Source: an uncultured Eubacterium sp. (GTDB taxonomy: Bacteria > Bacillota > Clostridia > Oscillospirales > Acutalibacteraceae). From it: a stretch of 64,000 nucleotides of DNA. This document shows positions 33,790 through 43,239 of the stretch, piece by piece. Below the pieces are notes generated by a model that was not told where the DNA came from, did not search any database, and worked only from the letters and a program-made list of their open reading frames with translations. Positions within the stretch are counted from its first letter, which is position 1. Each line of letters opens with the position of its first letter. The translations under genes were made by a program, and so were the position numbers. Where the stretch lies: the NCBI GenBank assembly GCA_910583925.1, contig CAJTZJ010000007.1:35369-99368 (forward strand), read 5' to 3'.

Positions 33790-34744
33790 AATCGCCTCCT
33801 CTTAATGTTAAATCCATATAATGCTCACTTTCCTTAAATTCATGCTTGCACTTTTCAACAAGCATTAAATTGTTTATCTTCATATCCCCCAGATTAAGAA
33901 TTACAGCAATCATTGAGCCTGCTCTTACTCTTATATCTCCAAGTGCATTTTTAATGGATAAATTCCTTGTCTTCTTATTATAAAGAGATAACAAAGCATT
34001 TGCCTTTGCTTGTCCGTTTTCGCCTTTCTGAAGCGTATCAAAATACTGAAGAACACCCCAAGCATTCATATTCTTGCCGTGCTGTGCAATATAGATTTCA
34101 CGCTTACCTGTTTTATCGTTATCGTATGCAAGCTTTACCTTGTTGTAGGTCTGCTCATCAATAGAAGAAGTATAATCAAAGTTTTCGCCCGTTTCTTCAT
34201 CAATCAGAAGATTAAGGCGCATACTATTTAACCCTTTCAGGGTAAGCTTTCCGAAATCATCATACAAAACATACATTTGCGATTTATTTTGAAGTGTTAA
34301 ATCAAGTGCATTTTGTATCATATCGAAAAGCGTTGTGTTTTCCTCAACCCTTGAAGCAATCTTAAAACCTGTGTTTTCAATCGTTCCTGTTTTCAACCGA
34401 AAGTCTGATGCAAGCATTTTAATAAACTCACTTGCTGTTTTATTCGTATAAACATATGTGTCCTTGTTTTTGAGATAACGAAGCTGATCGTAAGCAGTAA
34501 CGGATATAATCTGTTCCTTATCTCTTGTCATTTTGAATACAAAGCCGTAAAACACATTAGAGCCATTTACTTTTAGCCTTACAGCATCGCCTTCAGTGAT
34601 ATTCAAAACATTATCATTAATAACCTTAAACTGAAGTTCTCCCGGACTGCCTTTTCTTTCGGTAGACCAAGTTATACCCTCTTCCACGGCAGGAAGGAAC
34701 ACCTTGCTTCCGTGCTGAATTAATAATTCTGTACTAACATTCAA
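33779..34744 (-). CDS. XkdQ-like tail hub protein
   Basis: The 321-residue protein matches the XkdQ/YqbQ family: GKVFLPAVEEGITWSTERKGSPGELQFKV at the N-terminus, VYGFVFKMTRDKEQIISVTAYDQLRYLKNKDTYVY, and the gp27-like hub fold. It caps the tail tube above the spike. It overlaps the DUF2577 gene by 11 nt. Confidence 0.9.
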   Translation of the reverse strand: MNVSTELLIQHGSKVFLPAVEEGITWSTERKGSPGELQFKVINDNVLNITEGDAVRLKVNGSNVFYGFVFKMTRDKEQIISVTAYDQLRYLKNKDTYVYTNKTASEFIKMLASDFRLKTGTIENTGFKIASRVEENTTLFDMIQNALDLTLQNKSQMYVLYDDFGKLTLKGLNSMRLNLLIDEETGENFDYTSSIDEQTYNKVKLAYDNDKTGKREIYIAQHGKNMNAWGVLQYFDTLQKGENGQAKANALLSLYNKKTRNLSIKNALGDIRVRAGSMIAVILNLGDMKINNLMLVEKCKHEFKESEHYMDLTLRGGDFVA

Positions 34745-34756
34745 AGCGTTCCCTCC

Positions 34757-35434
34757 TTATGCCGGTGGAATGGTTAAAACCTGTCCGGGGTAAATCAAAT
34801 TTGGATTTTTAATTTTGCTCTTATTAGCGTTGTATATTTTTGTGTATTTAGCACCGTTTCCATAAAATTTTTTTGCTATGTTCCACAAGCAGTCACCTTT
34901 TTTCACGGTATAAGATTTATTCTTTGAAGGTGCAGGCGATTTCGTTGCCGCCCTTTTCTTCTTGACTGTTGCTTTCGGCTTTGATTGCACAAAAGTTATC
35001 TTGCAGGTTTTTGTTCCGTATTCCTTATACTGCTTAAGCTTTACGGATACTGTAACATCAAACCCCTGCGCAATATCTTCCTTAATATCATAGCTTTCAA
35101 GAGAAACCTTCATATTTGTATCAAAAAGCATTTTGCCGTTCGGAAATTTTCTTGTAACAATAAACTGAAAAGGCTTTTTCGATGTTTTAAGCTTTTCAAG
35201 CTGATTTAAAAAATAATCTGCTTTAACAAAGCCTGATTTATATACCGCAAACGGATATTTTACATTCGGAAAAAGCAGGTCAAAGCTGATTTCTGTCAGC
35301 CCTGCCTGCTTTAAAATGTTTATTTCTCCGTCATTCATTAAAGTAACAGTTTTATTCTTGTTTTCTATGCTTAATTGCAATTTTGATGGTGGGACAGGAC
35401 AAAGCATTTTGCCCATATAAAAATAATATGCCAT
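34757..35434 (-). CDS. XkdP-like LysM tail protein
   Basis: The 225-residue protein has an N-terminal phage domain (about 1-140), a Lys-rich linker, and a C-terminal LysM domain (YTVKKGDCLWNIAKKFYGNG... NPNLIYPGQVLTIP). It binds peptidoglycan while the hub is assembled or injected. The ATG at 35434 begins MAYYFYMGKM; an ATG 6 nt upstream is possible. Confidence 0.9.
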   Translation of the reverse strand: MAYYFYMGKMLCPVPPSKLQLSIENKNKTVTLMNDGEINILKQAGLTEISFDLLFPNVKYPFAVYKSGFVKADYFLNQLEKLKTSKKPFQFIVTRKFPNGKMLFDTNMKVSLESYDIKEDIAQGFDVTVSVKLKQYKEYGTKTCKITFVQSKPKATVKKKRAATKSPAPSKNKSYTVKKGDCLWNIAKKFYGNGAKYTKIYNANKSKIKNPNLIYPGQVLTIPPA

Positions 35435-35436
35435 TA

Positions 35437-37812
35437 TCAATGCACTCCTTCCGCAGCCTTTTCCATTGCATTATTAACACCGACTGTAAGATAATCAATA
35501 ACGCCATCTAAATCCATATCAGAAGAAATATTATTGTTATTTGTCATTTCAACTCGGATTTCCGCTGTTGTAAATCTGTTTACAACCTCTTTCTCTGCAA
35601 TGTCACGAAGATACTTTAAATCCTCTGATGTGATTTCAAGGGAATCAGCTGTTTTTCCTGTATTCTCGGCAGTGCTTGCAATGTTGGAAGGAATCTGACC
35701 TGTATCATAACTTCCGCTATATAAGCTATCATCATAACCTCCACCACTGAATATATCATCTGTATCAAATCCGTTACCACCAAACACACTTGAAATTTTA
35801 TTGGAAACCTTATTTCCCCAAGAAGCGCCTGCTGCAAATGCTGTATCTTTCCAACCATCCTCAAAAGCATTATATTTATCGCTAAAACCTAGATCATATG
35901 CATCACTAAGAGATTGATATTCTCTTTTTCCGGAAGCTGCCTCGGATGCCTTAGTAGCATAATTATTTGCAGCCGTTTTCAACCCCGAATAATCAAATTC
36001 TACAAATGGAATCTGATTAATAGCTTCACAAACTTTGCTTATCACAGTCAGAATTGTTGAAAGCATATCATACCAGCCTTGCTGAATATTACATTTCATA
36101 TTATTAAATGCAACCCCCACATTATTCCAGCAGACTTTCATCCATTCCCATATGCCGTTGCAAACTGCACCCGCCACATTAAACAAATTCTTAAACCATG
36201 CAATAGCAACATTTATCCAACCGCAAATAACTGAAAAAGCATTATCTGCCACTTCACTTGTTTTTGCAATGTTATGTGCAACTGCAATAATAACAGCGAT
36301 AACAGCAATAATTGCGAGAACTATCCAAGTTAACGGGCAAGCAAGTAAAGCAGTATTAAAGCCAGTTTGCGCCACTGTTGCAGCAGATGTTGCCACTTGC
36401 TCGGCAGTAACTCCTGCTGCTGCCAATCCTGTTGCTGATAGTTTTGCTGTTTCAGCCGCAGCCGCCACCCCATCAGCAGATGCCTTTGCCATAATAGCAG
36501 ATGTATCTACTCCATGTGCAGCGGCAGTAGCCAAAATCGCCTTGGCATGCTTATATTCAGCTATAGTTTGAATACCCTTTAAAGCTGTTGATGCTAAAAT
36601 AATACCTTTATGGATAAGTAAAATAGTATTATATGCCCCTATCGCAGCAACAATTCCCCAAACAACGGGACCGATAATGGACCAATTATCCGCAACGAAA
36701 CCACCGACTGCTCCAACAACCTGAAAAACAACCAATACAGCATTAACAACCGAAGCCAATGCACCAACCGCATTCGCTGCAAATTCCTGAAACTGCGGAT
36801 TATTCGCAAGTTCATTAATTTTATTAAGAACAGGCTGAAACTGCATCAGAGCAGTGTTTTTTATTGCAGTAAAGACCTGCCCCCAGGTCATCGGCATTTC
36901 ATTGAATTTCGCATTGATTTCATCAGCCGAATTAAATATTGCCGCCTTAACGACACTTGCGGATAGCTGTCCGTCTGCTGCCATTTCTCTGATTTTTCCA
37001 ATAGGCACATTCAAATAATCGGCAATGGACTGAATAAGATTCGGCGCCTGCTCAAATATTGAATTCAATTCATCGCCACGAAGCACGCCGGAGCCTAATG
37101 CCTGAGAAAGCTGAAGCATTGCATTGGAGGATTCCTGTGTTGAAGCACCCGCAATCGTCATCTGCTTCTGAATTAAATTTGCAAAAGCAACTACCTCCTC
37201 CTGACTGCCGAAGGCATCCTTTGCATTATTACCGAACTTAGCAACAACGGAAGCCATATCTTCAAAAGAACCTCTTGCATTCTGCGCAGACTGATAAACA
37301 AGATTAACCAGATCATCTGTTTTCTTAGCTGTGTTATTCGCCTTATTAAAGGATTGATTCATCAGATCGAGCCTTGCAGTTGTTTGTGCAAAATTATCAG
37401 ATATTTCCAATACCTGCTGAACACCCTGCAAGGAAAGATAGGCTGCTGCCATACCTTTAATCTTTTTGCCAAGACCATCCATATCAGATGCACCATTCTG
37501 AATAGATTGATTGAAATTTTCCTGTTCACGAACATTATCCTTAATGCCCTGATTAACACTTTCAATCGGTGCAGATAAACTATCAGTCGTGTTTGCTGTT
37601 TTCTGTATAACAGCTTCCCATTCCTGCGTTTTAATCGTTGCTTCATTTAACTGCTGATGTATACCATCAAAAGCGGATGTATCGAAGGATGCACCCATTG
37701 TATTCTGCATACTTTCCATTGCCGATACAGTAAGATTAACGGCACTTAAAATATTATGAATAACACCTGAAAAATTATCCTGCAACGCAATTGTTGAATG
37801 AATTGTTGCCAT
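35437..37812 (-). CDS. Tail tape measure protein
   Basis: The 791-residue protein has the tape-measure domain (GSQEEVVAFANLIQKQMTIAGASTQESSNAMLQLSQALGSGVLRGDELNSI), preceded by coiled coil. A long hydrophobic region (about 340-510) with several helices follows, then an amphipathic C-terminus. It sets tail length. It follows the frameshifted chaperone gene, the universal order in long-tailed phages. Confidence 0.94.
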   Translation of the reverse strand: MATIHSTIALQDNFSGVIHNILSAVNLTVSAMESMQNTMGASFDTSAFDGIHQQLNEATIKTQEWEAVIQKTANTTDSLSAPIESVNQGIKDNVREQENFNQSIQNGASDMDGLGKKIKGMAAAYLSLQGVQQVLEISDNFAQTTARLDLMNQSFNKANNTAKKTDDLVNLVYQSAQNARGSFEDMASVVAKFGNNAKDAFGSQEEVVAFANLIQKQMTIAGASTQESSNAMLQLSQALGSGVLRGDELNSIFEQAPNLIQSIADYLNVPIGKIREMAADGQLSASVVKAAIFNSADEINAKFNEMPMTWGQVFTAIKNTALMQFQPVLNKINELANNPQFQEFAANAVGALASVVNAVLVVFQVVGAVGGFVADNWSIIGPVVWGIVAAIGAYNTILLIHKGIILASTALKGIQTIAEYKHAKAILATAAAHGVDTSAIMAKASADGVAAAAETAKLSATGLAAAGVTAEQVATSAATVAQTGFNTALLACPLTWIVLAIIAVIAVIIAVAHNIAKTSEVADNAFSVICGWINVAIAWFKNLFNVAGAVCNGIWEWMKVCWNNVGVAFNNMKCNIQQGWYDMLSTILTVISKVCEAINQIPFVEFDYSGLKTAANNYATKASEAASGKREYQSLSDAYDLGFSDKYNAFEDGWKDTAFAAGASWGNKVSNKISSVFGGNGFDTDDIFSGGGYDDSLYSGSYDTGQIPSNIASTAENTGKTADSLEITSEDLKYLRDIAEKEVVNRFTTAEIRVEMTNNNNISSDMDLDGVIDYLTVGVNNAMEKAAEGVH

Positions 37813-37828
37813 ATATTCACCTGCCTTA

Positions 37829-38014
37829 TTATCGTTTTCGTTTAGCCTGTTTTTCTGCTTCCTTTTCTTTTTGAATTCTTATATTGATGGAAGCAATAAC
37901 AAAAGCTTTTTCCTGCGTATCCATATCTAAAAACTGAGAAGGTAAAATGTGAAGCTTCTGCAATGCAAAATGTGCATAATTTGCTTCTGCATCCCCTTCC
38001 TCAATCAGTTTTTT
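37829..38014 (-). other. Programmed -1 frameshift and extension (tail chaperone 'GT' product)
   Basis: The chaperone ORF ends GCA-AAA-AAC-TGA, giving the canonical slippery heptamer A-AAA-AAC (38014 to 38008) right before the stop. A -1 slip continues in an open frame of about 60 codons to TAA at 37829: LIEEGDAEANYAHFALQ, then LHILPSQFLDMDTQEKAFVIASI. This extension has no start of its own and matches the second half of tail-assembly chaperones. Confidence 0.88.
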
Positions 38015-38436
38015 GCTTCTTCAACCTTTTCTTCAAAGGTTGTATTAAAGCCGTTATAGTCCTGAACAAAGGAAGCAAAATCCTGATATTCGCCGGGATC
38101 ATCAATCATTTCCTTTAAAAGTTCTTCCGGTGTCATAACACCATAAGAATCCTGAAGTTCTTTATCATAAAGATTTGGCTCTACAATGCAGGCGCAAAGC
38201 ATTTTTGCAATATACCTTGAAGTATCAAGCTTTGGACGGTACATATTCGGTTTTCCCTTTACGGGAATATCAATCATACAGGTATCTCTGATATTATCGT
38301 TTTCCTTTGTTGATAACGGTTTGATTGTCCACGGAAGCGGATTGCCCTTTTCATCAACAAGTGACTTTGTTGCGGGAAAAGTTGTATTTTCCTTTGTAAT
38401 TTTATTCTTTTTCATAAATCTGCTGAAATTAGACAT
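38005..38436 (-). CDS. XkdN-like tail assembly chaperone
   Basis: The 143-residue protein has SNFSRFMKKNKITKENTTFPATKSLVDEKGNPLPWTIKPLS and LLKEMIDDPGEYQDFASFVQDYNGFNTTFEEKVEEAKN, typical of XkdN. It coats the tape measure during tail assembly. Expression ends at TGA or shifts -1 into a longer product at a slippery site. The start at 38436 is preferred; an ATG 12 nt upstream lies too close to the ribosome site. Confidence 0.9.
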   Translation of the reverse strand: MSNFSRFMKKNKITKENTTFPATKSLVDEKGNPLPWTIKPLSTKENDNIRDTCMIDIPVKGKPNMYRPKLDTSRYIAKMLCACIVEPNLYDKELQDSYGVMTPEELLKEMIDDPGEYQDFASFVQDYNGFNTTFEEKVEEAKN

Positions 38437-38470
38437 AGTTTTAATCATCCTTTCAAATTAAAAAATTTTA

Positions 38471-38493
38471 CCCCTGCTTTTTATAAGCAGGGG
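38471..38493 (-). terminator. Hairpin between tube and chaperone genes
   Basis: The stem CCCCTGCTT / AAGCAGGGG with a 5-nt loop is followed on the minus strand by TAAAATTTTTT. It probably lowers read-through from the abundant tube and sheath genes into chaperone and tape measure. Confidence 0.7.
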
Positions 38494-38500
38494 CTTTGAA

Positions 38501-38974
38501 TTACTGCATACCGCCAAGAATATTGAAGGTTTCAGGCATTTTGAAATCTTCAAAAGTGAAATCCATATCCTCATCAAGGTATTCTCCGTCTGCATCAAAC
38601 TTTGAGAGAATACCGCCGTCAATGTTGCAGTCCATAAATACAACGGTCTGCCTTCCGGCGGCGCTTGTTGGGTCCTCGTTGGTTACCTGAATTTCAAAAT
38701 AAACATCCTCGCCTGTATCCTTATACTTAAGCATCATTTCTCTAAAAATAGAGGTATTGTAATGGAATGTAGCAGAGCCTGTACCCTTCCATCCGGTTGA
38801 CTTGTTACCTGTTCCTGTTTTACCAAGAATAGGCACTTCCGTTTTTGTTCTTTCAAATTTCGCTTCGAAATTGATTGCCTGCATAAAATTATATCTGTTC
38901 TTGCCGATTGTAACGAAACATTCAGCAAGTTTTGCAGATATAGAATCCTTTGCATTCATTGTAATATTTGCCAT
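38501..38974 (-). CDS. Tail tube protein (XkdM, DUF2001)
   Basis: The 157-residue protein contains ANITMNAKDSISAKLAECFVTIGKNRYNFMQAINFEAKFE, then GKTGTGNKSTGWKGTGSATFHYNTSIFREMM, the XkdM signature. It forms the inner tube of the contractile tail. It lies 17 bp after the sheath gene. Confidence 0.94.
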   Translation of the reverse strand: MANITMNAKDSISAKLAECFVTIGKNRYNFMQAINFEAKFERTKTEVPILGKTGTGNKSTGWKGTGSATFHYNTSIFREMMLKYKDTGEDVYFEIQVTNEDPTSAAGRQTVVFMDCNIDGGILSKFDADGEYLDEDMDFTFEDFKMPETFNILGGMQ

Positions 38975-38991
38975 TTAAAAATCCTCCTTAA

Positions 38992-40296
38992 TTAAGAAAC
39001 CGTAACTGTCATATACAATTTTGCCATTGCATTCACAACAGTTACGGCGTCGTTTACAACAACAGATTTCTTGCTGTTGCCCTGCATAACTGTTACATCT
39101 TCATCACTGAATTCTTCAATCGCTCTGATATCCTGAAGCTGTTCGTGATGCTTAACAATATCGGACCACAAAGAAATTCTGCCTGCTGCATCATTTGGAA
39201 CAACACCAAGATACTTTGTATTGAATAAAACCGCAATATCATTTGCAATCTGGTCTATAACCCTGATTGTCTGATTATCCTTGAAAATCTCGCCCTTGTT
39301 GTCTGATACAGTAACAAGAGAGTTAATATCTTCAAGCACTCTTACATCATTTCCTACTCTGTGCAGAGTAAATTCTCCTGTCTTGATCGCATTTTCAAGC
39401 TGCGACTGTGTGTAATCAACATCAATATCAAATTCGCCGTCATAAACCTTATTCAGATTAGATTTATTTACTGCACAGCCTGCTGCAATACCTGTTACCC
39501 AATAAACAAGACTTGCTTCAGAAGAATTCGTGTCATTTACCTTATTTTTAACATTGATAACACCCTCATAATCGGCCGGGCAATTATATACAACCGTCTG
39601 AAACTTTGCGCCAACCTCATCACGAAGCCTTTTGCAGAAGTTTACATACAACGCATTAATTGTGCTTTCTGTTGAAACAACACCCATAACATTAAAAGAA
39701 TATGCCTCAATCCTATCAAGATAATTCTGATGAGCCGAGCCGTCTGTTGTGCCGTTTTCACCGCCTGCAAGAGGTGTGCCTGCTGTTTCGGCAATCTCGA
39801 ACTCCTTAAAGATTATGTAGTCATTTGCTGTTAATTCAGCAACACTTGATACTGTCTGAACATCAACAACAGTATAATCAAGCACTGTTTTAACATCAAA
39901 CATTTCATTGTTATCAATATTCCTCTGAATAACAATTTTAAAATCATTTCCGCGGACACCGCTGAATTTTGCAGTTGCATAATCATTTTCAGCCTTTGTT
40001 CCGCCACCGTTTAAACGATAAGCATATAATGTTGTAATGTTTCTGAATAAATCACGAAGTCCTTTCATTTTTTCGTGTTCATAAGAATAGCCGAAAAGCT
40101 TTAAGCTGTTTTTCTGAAAATCTGCACTTGTTACCTCAAATACATCGTTTTCAACGCCCCAATCAAGCTCAAACGGCATTGTTGCAATTCCCCTGTCAGA
40201 CAAATCTGAATTTGCTGCTGCAAGAGAAACAAAATTGATATAAGCACCCGGAAGCACCTTGTTCTGCGCTGTAAATGTTCCGCCTCCTAAAGCCAT
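38992..40296 (-). CDS. Contractile tail sheath protein (XkdK)
   Basis: The 434-residue protein begins ALGGGTFTAQNKVLPGAYINFVS, the PBSX-type sheath N-terminus. It contains KLFGYSYEHEKMKGLRDLFRNITTLYAYRLNGGG, and the C-terminal sheath domain (about 305-434) has VTVMQGNSKKSVVVNDAVTVVNAMAKLYMTV. It shows that the phage has a contractile (myovirus-type) tail. Confidence 0.95.
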   Translation of the reverse strand: MALGGGTFTAQNKVLPGAYINFVSLAAANSDLSDRGIATMPFELDWGVENDVFEVTSADFQKNSLKLFGYSYEHEKMKGLRDLFRNITTLYAYRLNGGGTKAENDYATAKFSGVRGNDFKIVIQRNIDNNEMFDVKTVLDYTVVDVQTVSSVAELTANDYIIFKEFEIAETAGTPLAGGENGTTDGSAHQNYLDRIEAYSFNVMGVVSTESTINALYVNFCKRLRDEVGAKFQTVVYNCPADYEGVINVKNKVNDTNSSEASLVYWVTGIAAGCAVNKSNLNKVYDGEFDIDVDYTQSQLENAIKTGEFTLHRVGNDVRVLEDINSLVTVSDNKGEIFKDNQTIRVIDQIANDIAVLFNTKYLGVVPNDAAGRISLWSDIVKHHEQLQDIRAIEEFSDEDVTVMQGNSKKSVVVNDAVTVVNAMAKLYMTVTVS

Positions 40297-40298
40297 AA

Positions 40299-40481
40299 TT
40301 AATTCACCTTTCCTTTCATAAATTTATGAATTAAAGAGCTTATCTGCTCTTCAGTGTAAACACCTTTTTCAGATAATAAAGCTCCCAAAACATCTCTTTT
40401 TTCTGAGTATTTTTCCGAAGCAAGAATCTGCTCTTTCGTAAAGCCGTTTTCCTGCTTCTTTTTTGATTTTTTTGCTGCCAT
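40299..40481 (-). CDS. Small basic phage protein before the sheath gene
   Basis: The 60-residue protein has a Lys-rich N-terminus (AAKKSKKKQENGFTKEQILASEKYSEKRDVLGALLSEKGVYTEEQISSLIHKFMKGKV). Proteins of this type lie directly before sheath genes in many PBSX-like prophages. The function is unknown, perhaps tail-terminator related. It is 2 bp from the sheath start. Confidence 0.8.
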   Translation of the reverse strand: MAAKKSKKKQENGFTKEQILASEKYSEKRDVLGALLSEKGVYTEEQISSLIHKFMKGKVN

Positions 40482-40485
40482 TTTA

Positions 40486-40914
40486 TCAGTTTCCTTTCAC
40501 ATTGCTATTGTATTTAACATTCTCCATTGCAGGTCCCCTTGATTGTTCTTTGTAAACAAACATATCATAATTCACAAAGAAATGAAGCACATCTTCAACA
40601 AATTCGCCGTGCATTGCTGTTCCTCTTACCGTATCGCCATCAATAGAAATCAATTCCAACGCATCCATCAATCTTTCCAAAACTGCACAGCACTCTGTTT
40701 TCTTATCAGACGAACTCGGAAAATAATGTATACACAACTGATTTGTTCTGAAATACCGCTTACCAAAAAACTGCTCCGAAGCAGGATTTACACATACAAC
40801 AGAAAAGCAAGGCTCTTTTAAACCTTGCTCTACTGTTTCTGTATAAATTTCATAATCATCACCGAATTCAGAATGGATAGCAATACATATTCCGTCAATA
40901 ATCTTATTTATCAT
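40486..40914 (-). CDS. Phage tail terminator-like protein
   Basis: The 142-residue protein matches the phage tail-terminator family often labelled DUF6838: INKIIDGICIAIHSEFGDDYEIYTETVEQGLKEPCFSV, and FVEDVLHFFVNYDMFVYK. It would cap the tail tube and join it to the head. It overlaps the gp10-like gene by 4 nt. Confidence 0.82.
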   Translation of the reverse strand: MINKIIDGICIAIHSEFGDDYEIYTETVEQGLKEPCFSVVCVNPASEQFFGKRYFRTNQLCIHYFPSSSDKKTECCAVLERLMDALELISIDGDTVRGTAMHGEFVEDVLHFFVNYDMFVYKEQSRGPAMENVKYNSNVKGN

Positions 40915-41339
40915 TTGAAAGCCGCCTCCAATTTCTGTTTAATCTTCTTTTCAAGCACTCTTGGAGCAATATTCTGAAGTTCCTGTTCTGAAATTGTTAA
41001 CATAAACTTGCCCTCAACCCAGCCTTTGTGATTTGCTGTTCTGTGACCAAATTCAACATAGGAAGCATATTCAACGGGATTTATAATTTCAATCTTGTAA
41101 ACGCCATTTATACTTTCAATCTCGCCAATAGTCCAACCACGGCGGAGCGTTCCGCCTTTTTTACCGCTATTCTCAGGATAAACACCAACAGGCGTTCTTT
41201 TTTTTACCTTTCTAAGTAATCTTCCGGCAAGCTCTTTTGCACAAGCTTCCATAAGAATGTTTCGCTCGGATTGCAGGCTTTCCAGCTGTTTTTGGAGTTT
41301 CTTTAAATCAGAGCATGAGAATTTACCCATTCTTGCCAT
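40911..41339 (-). CDS. HK97 gp10-like/XkdI head-tail protein
   Basis: The 142-residue protein has KFSCSDLKKLQKQLESLQSERNILMEACAKELAGRLLRKVKKRTPVGVYP and the family's EYASYVEFGHRTANHKGWVEGKFML. It is a neck protein that joins tail and head. The ATG at 41339 overlaps the previous stop (TAATG); a GTG 9 nt upstream is an alternative. Confidence 0.9.
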   Translation of the reverse strand: MARMGKFSCSDLKKLQKQLESLQSERNILMEACAKELAGRLLRKVKKRTPVGVYPENSGKKGGTLRRGWTIGEIESINGVYKIEIINPVEYASYVEFGHRTANHKGWVEGKFMLTISEQELQNIAPRVLEKKIKQKLEAAFK

Positions 41340-41719
41340 TATGCCCACTCCTTAAACAATTCCAAGATGATTTCCTGATGTGTGCTATAAACAGCAGGCT
41401 GTCCGCTTGATTTATACTCGGTTGTAACACCATTCTGCGTAATAATCAGCTTTGAACCTGTTTTTATAGTGATTTCAGGATTAAGAAACACCTCTATAAT
41501 CTGTGAAACAGAAGAAGCAATTTCGTTTTTATCCGTATTCGCTTTTGTTTTGAAGGATAATCGGCAAGGCAGGTTTTCAGCAACAATAACATCATCAAAG
41601 CCTGTTGATTTATTCGCTTTCGGCACCTTTTGGTGTTCAATAATTGTACAAACCCCATCGTATCGACTTTCAACAGCCTTTCTTGCTGCCACTCTTGCTT
41701 TCTCTATTGCACTTACCAT
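41339..41719 (-). CDS. XkdH-like head closure protein
   Basis: The 126-residue protein begins VSAIEKARVAARKAVESRYDGVCTIIEHQK and has beta-rich FLNPEITIKTGSKLIITQNG, as in head-closure/stopper proteins. It sits between connector and gp10-like genes, where that protein is expected. Overlaps both neighbours. Confidence 0.8.
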   Translation of the reverse strand: MVSAIEKARVAARKAVESRYDGVCTIIEHQKVPKANKSTGFDDVIVAENLPCRLSFKTKANTDKNEIASSVSQIIEVFLNPEITIKTGSKLIITQNGVTTEYKSSGQPAVYSTHQEIILELFKEWA

Positions 41720-42102
41720 AATAGCCTCCTGTAACGCACAAATTCGCCTTTTCCGTATGTAAGCAAATGATTGATAAAGCTATCCAATCTCTGCTCTGCA
41801 GTAAGGCTTCCTTCGCCTGCTGCGAAGGTTATATTTGTGTCGCCCTCCTGTATCTGCTTAACGGCTGTACTTAAATCAAGACCTGCAATATCATCAGGGG
41901 CAAAAGCTTTCTTTGTCATAAGAAATTCGCCGACTGCCATATCAATGGCAATGTTTGTTAATCCTTCAGGCACACTTGAAATATTACATTCATTTTTAAT
42001 TGTGTTTTCAGCCTTTTGAACAGAAAAGCTAAGGATTGCTTCATCCCCATTTTTCCATTCATATCCGAAAGACTGCAAGCGTTCCTTAGCCTTTTCTATC
42101 AT
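41713..42102 (-). CDS. YqbG-like head-tail connector
   Basis: The 129-residue helical protein (IEKAKERLQSFGYEWKNGDEAILSFSVQKAENTIKNECNI, then LTNIAIDMAVGEFLMTKK) resembles the gp6/gp15-type adaptor that binds below the portal. It is first in the head-to-tail joining genes, 19 bp after the capsid gene. Confidence 0.85.
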   Translation of the reverse strand: MIEKAKERLQSFGYEWKNGDEAILSFSVQKAENTIKNECNISSVPEGLTNIAIDMAVGEFLMTKKAFAPDDIAGLDLSTAVKQIQEGDTNITFAAGEGSLTAEQRLDSFINHLLTYGKGEFVRYRRLLW

Positions 42103-42120
42103 ACTGATTCACCGCCTTAA

Positions 42121-43221
42121 TTAGCCTTTGGAGATAATTCGTGTAATAGCAATAGCCTTGTGAGGAATAGCTTTCTTGCCGTCATTGATAATATTCCAGT
42201 TTGTACCGGTTGCAAGGTCTGAATTTGAAGCAGAAGCAGTAATGCTTGCAGGCTTTTCAAATGAAATGCCGTCTACACCGCAGATATAACGGTCACGAAC
42301 ATAAAGCGTATCCTGTCCGCCGTTTGTTTTTGGATCTCTGCTCATTTCATATGGCACTGCATCGCCGATATCGTCAAGAACGATTGCACCATCACCAAGA
42401 ACATAGGTTGTATATTTTGTGTAAGCCTCCTGTGCTTCAATGCTCTTACTTTCATCTGCTGCAACAGCATCAACTTCTTCGGTAGGCATACCATCATCAA
42501 CAAGAACAATTCTACCGTTCCATGTGCCGATTGCAAGGTCTCTTGTAATACCGTCTGCATCGGTGTATGTAAGATACTTAAGAAGCTTAAGGTTTTCAAG
42601 ATTTGTTGCAACCTCGCTGTGCATAATTGCAAGCTTGAAGATAGATTTGTTATCTCCGCAGGCTTTCTGAATTGCTTTGTTAAGTGATGCAGGGCCTACA
42701 TAAGCCTTTTCGCCCTCATTCCCTGTAATATCATAGGTGTGCTTTTCAATAAACTCTTTAGCAGCCTTTGCGGCAACAGAGTTACCTGTAACAGTCATAC
42801 CATAGATACCCTTAAGAATAGCAAGGAGCATATCCTGTTTAACATCAAACTTGTAATCAGCAATCTGTGCTCCGACATTATCCATAAAGTCAACACCTGC
42901 GGTAATGTTTTTGCTGAAGCTTCTTTCAGTCCAAGAATCCATACGGCTTGCAGTAATAAAGCCCTGTTCATAGGTTGTTGTGTTTGTGGATGTAATATCA
43001 GTTGCACCGTCATTATTCTGTGAGGTTTCGCCTGATATTCTTCCGAAATATGGAATTCTTGCATAAAGCGAGCCTGTCTGTGAGCTTAGTGCAGCTCTCG
43101 CCTGCTCATTTGAGCCGACTGCACCGCTCTTTGCAAGCTCTGTTTTCTTTGTGTTAGGCACTCTGTCTACATAAGCACCGAATGCCTGCGGGTTAAATGA
43201 TTTTGAATCAAATTTTGCCAT
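42121..43221 (-). CDS. Major capsid protein
   Basis: The 366-residue protein lies directly after a GP20-type scaffold gene. It has an N-terminal DSKSFNPQAFGAYVDRVPNTKKTELAKSGAVG arm, a SQTGSLYARIPYFGRISGETSQNNDG region and an HSEVATNLENLKLLKYLTYTDADG core strand, which fit the HK97-fold capsid of Clostridia phages. It follows strong ribosome site AAAGGAAGAAAG. Confidence 0.88.
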   Translation of the reverse strand: MAKFDSKSFNPQAFGAYVDRVPNTKKTELAKSGAVGSNEQARAALSSQTGSLYARIPYFGRISGETSQNNDGATDITSTNTTTYEQGFITASRMDSWTERSFSKNITAGVDFMDNVGAQIADYKFDVKQDMLLAILKGIYGMTVTGNSVAAKAAKEFIEKHTYDITGNEGEKAYVGPASLNKAIQKACGDNKSIFKLAIMHSEVATNLENLKLLKYLTYTDADGITRDLAIGTWNGRIVLVDDGMPTEEVDAVAADESKSIEAQEAYTKYTTYVLGDGAIVLDDIGDAVPYEMSRDPKTNGGQDTLYVRDRYICGVDGISFEKPASITASASNSDLATGTNWNIINDGKKAIPHKAIAITRIISKG

Positions 43222-43239
43222 TTTTCTTTCTTCCTTTCA

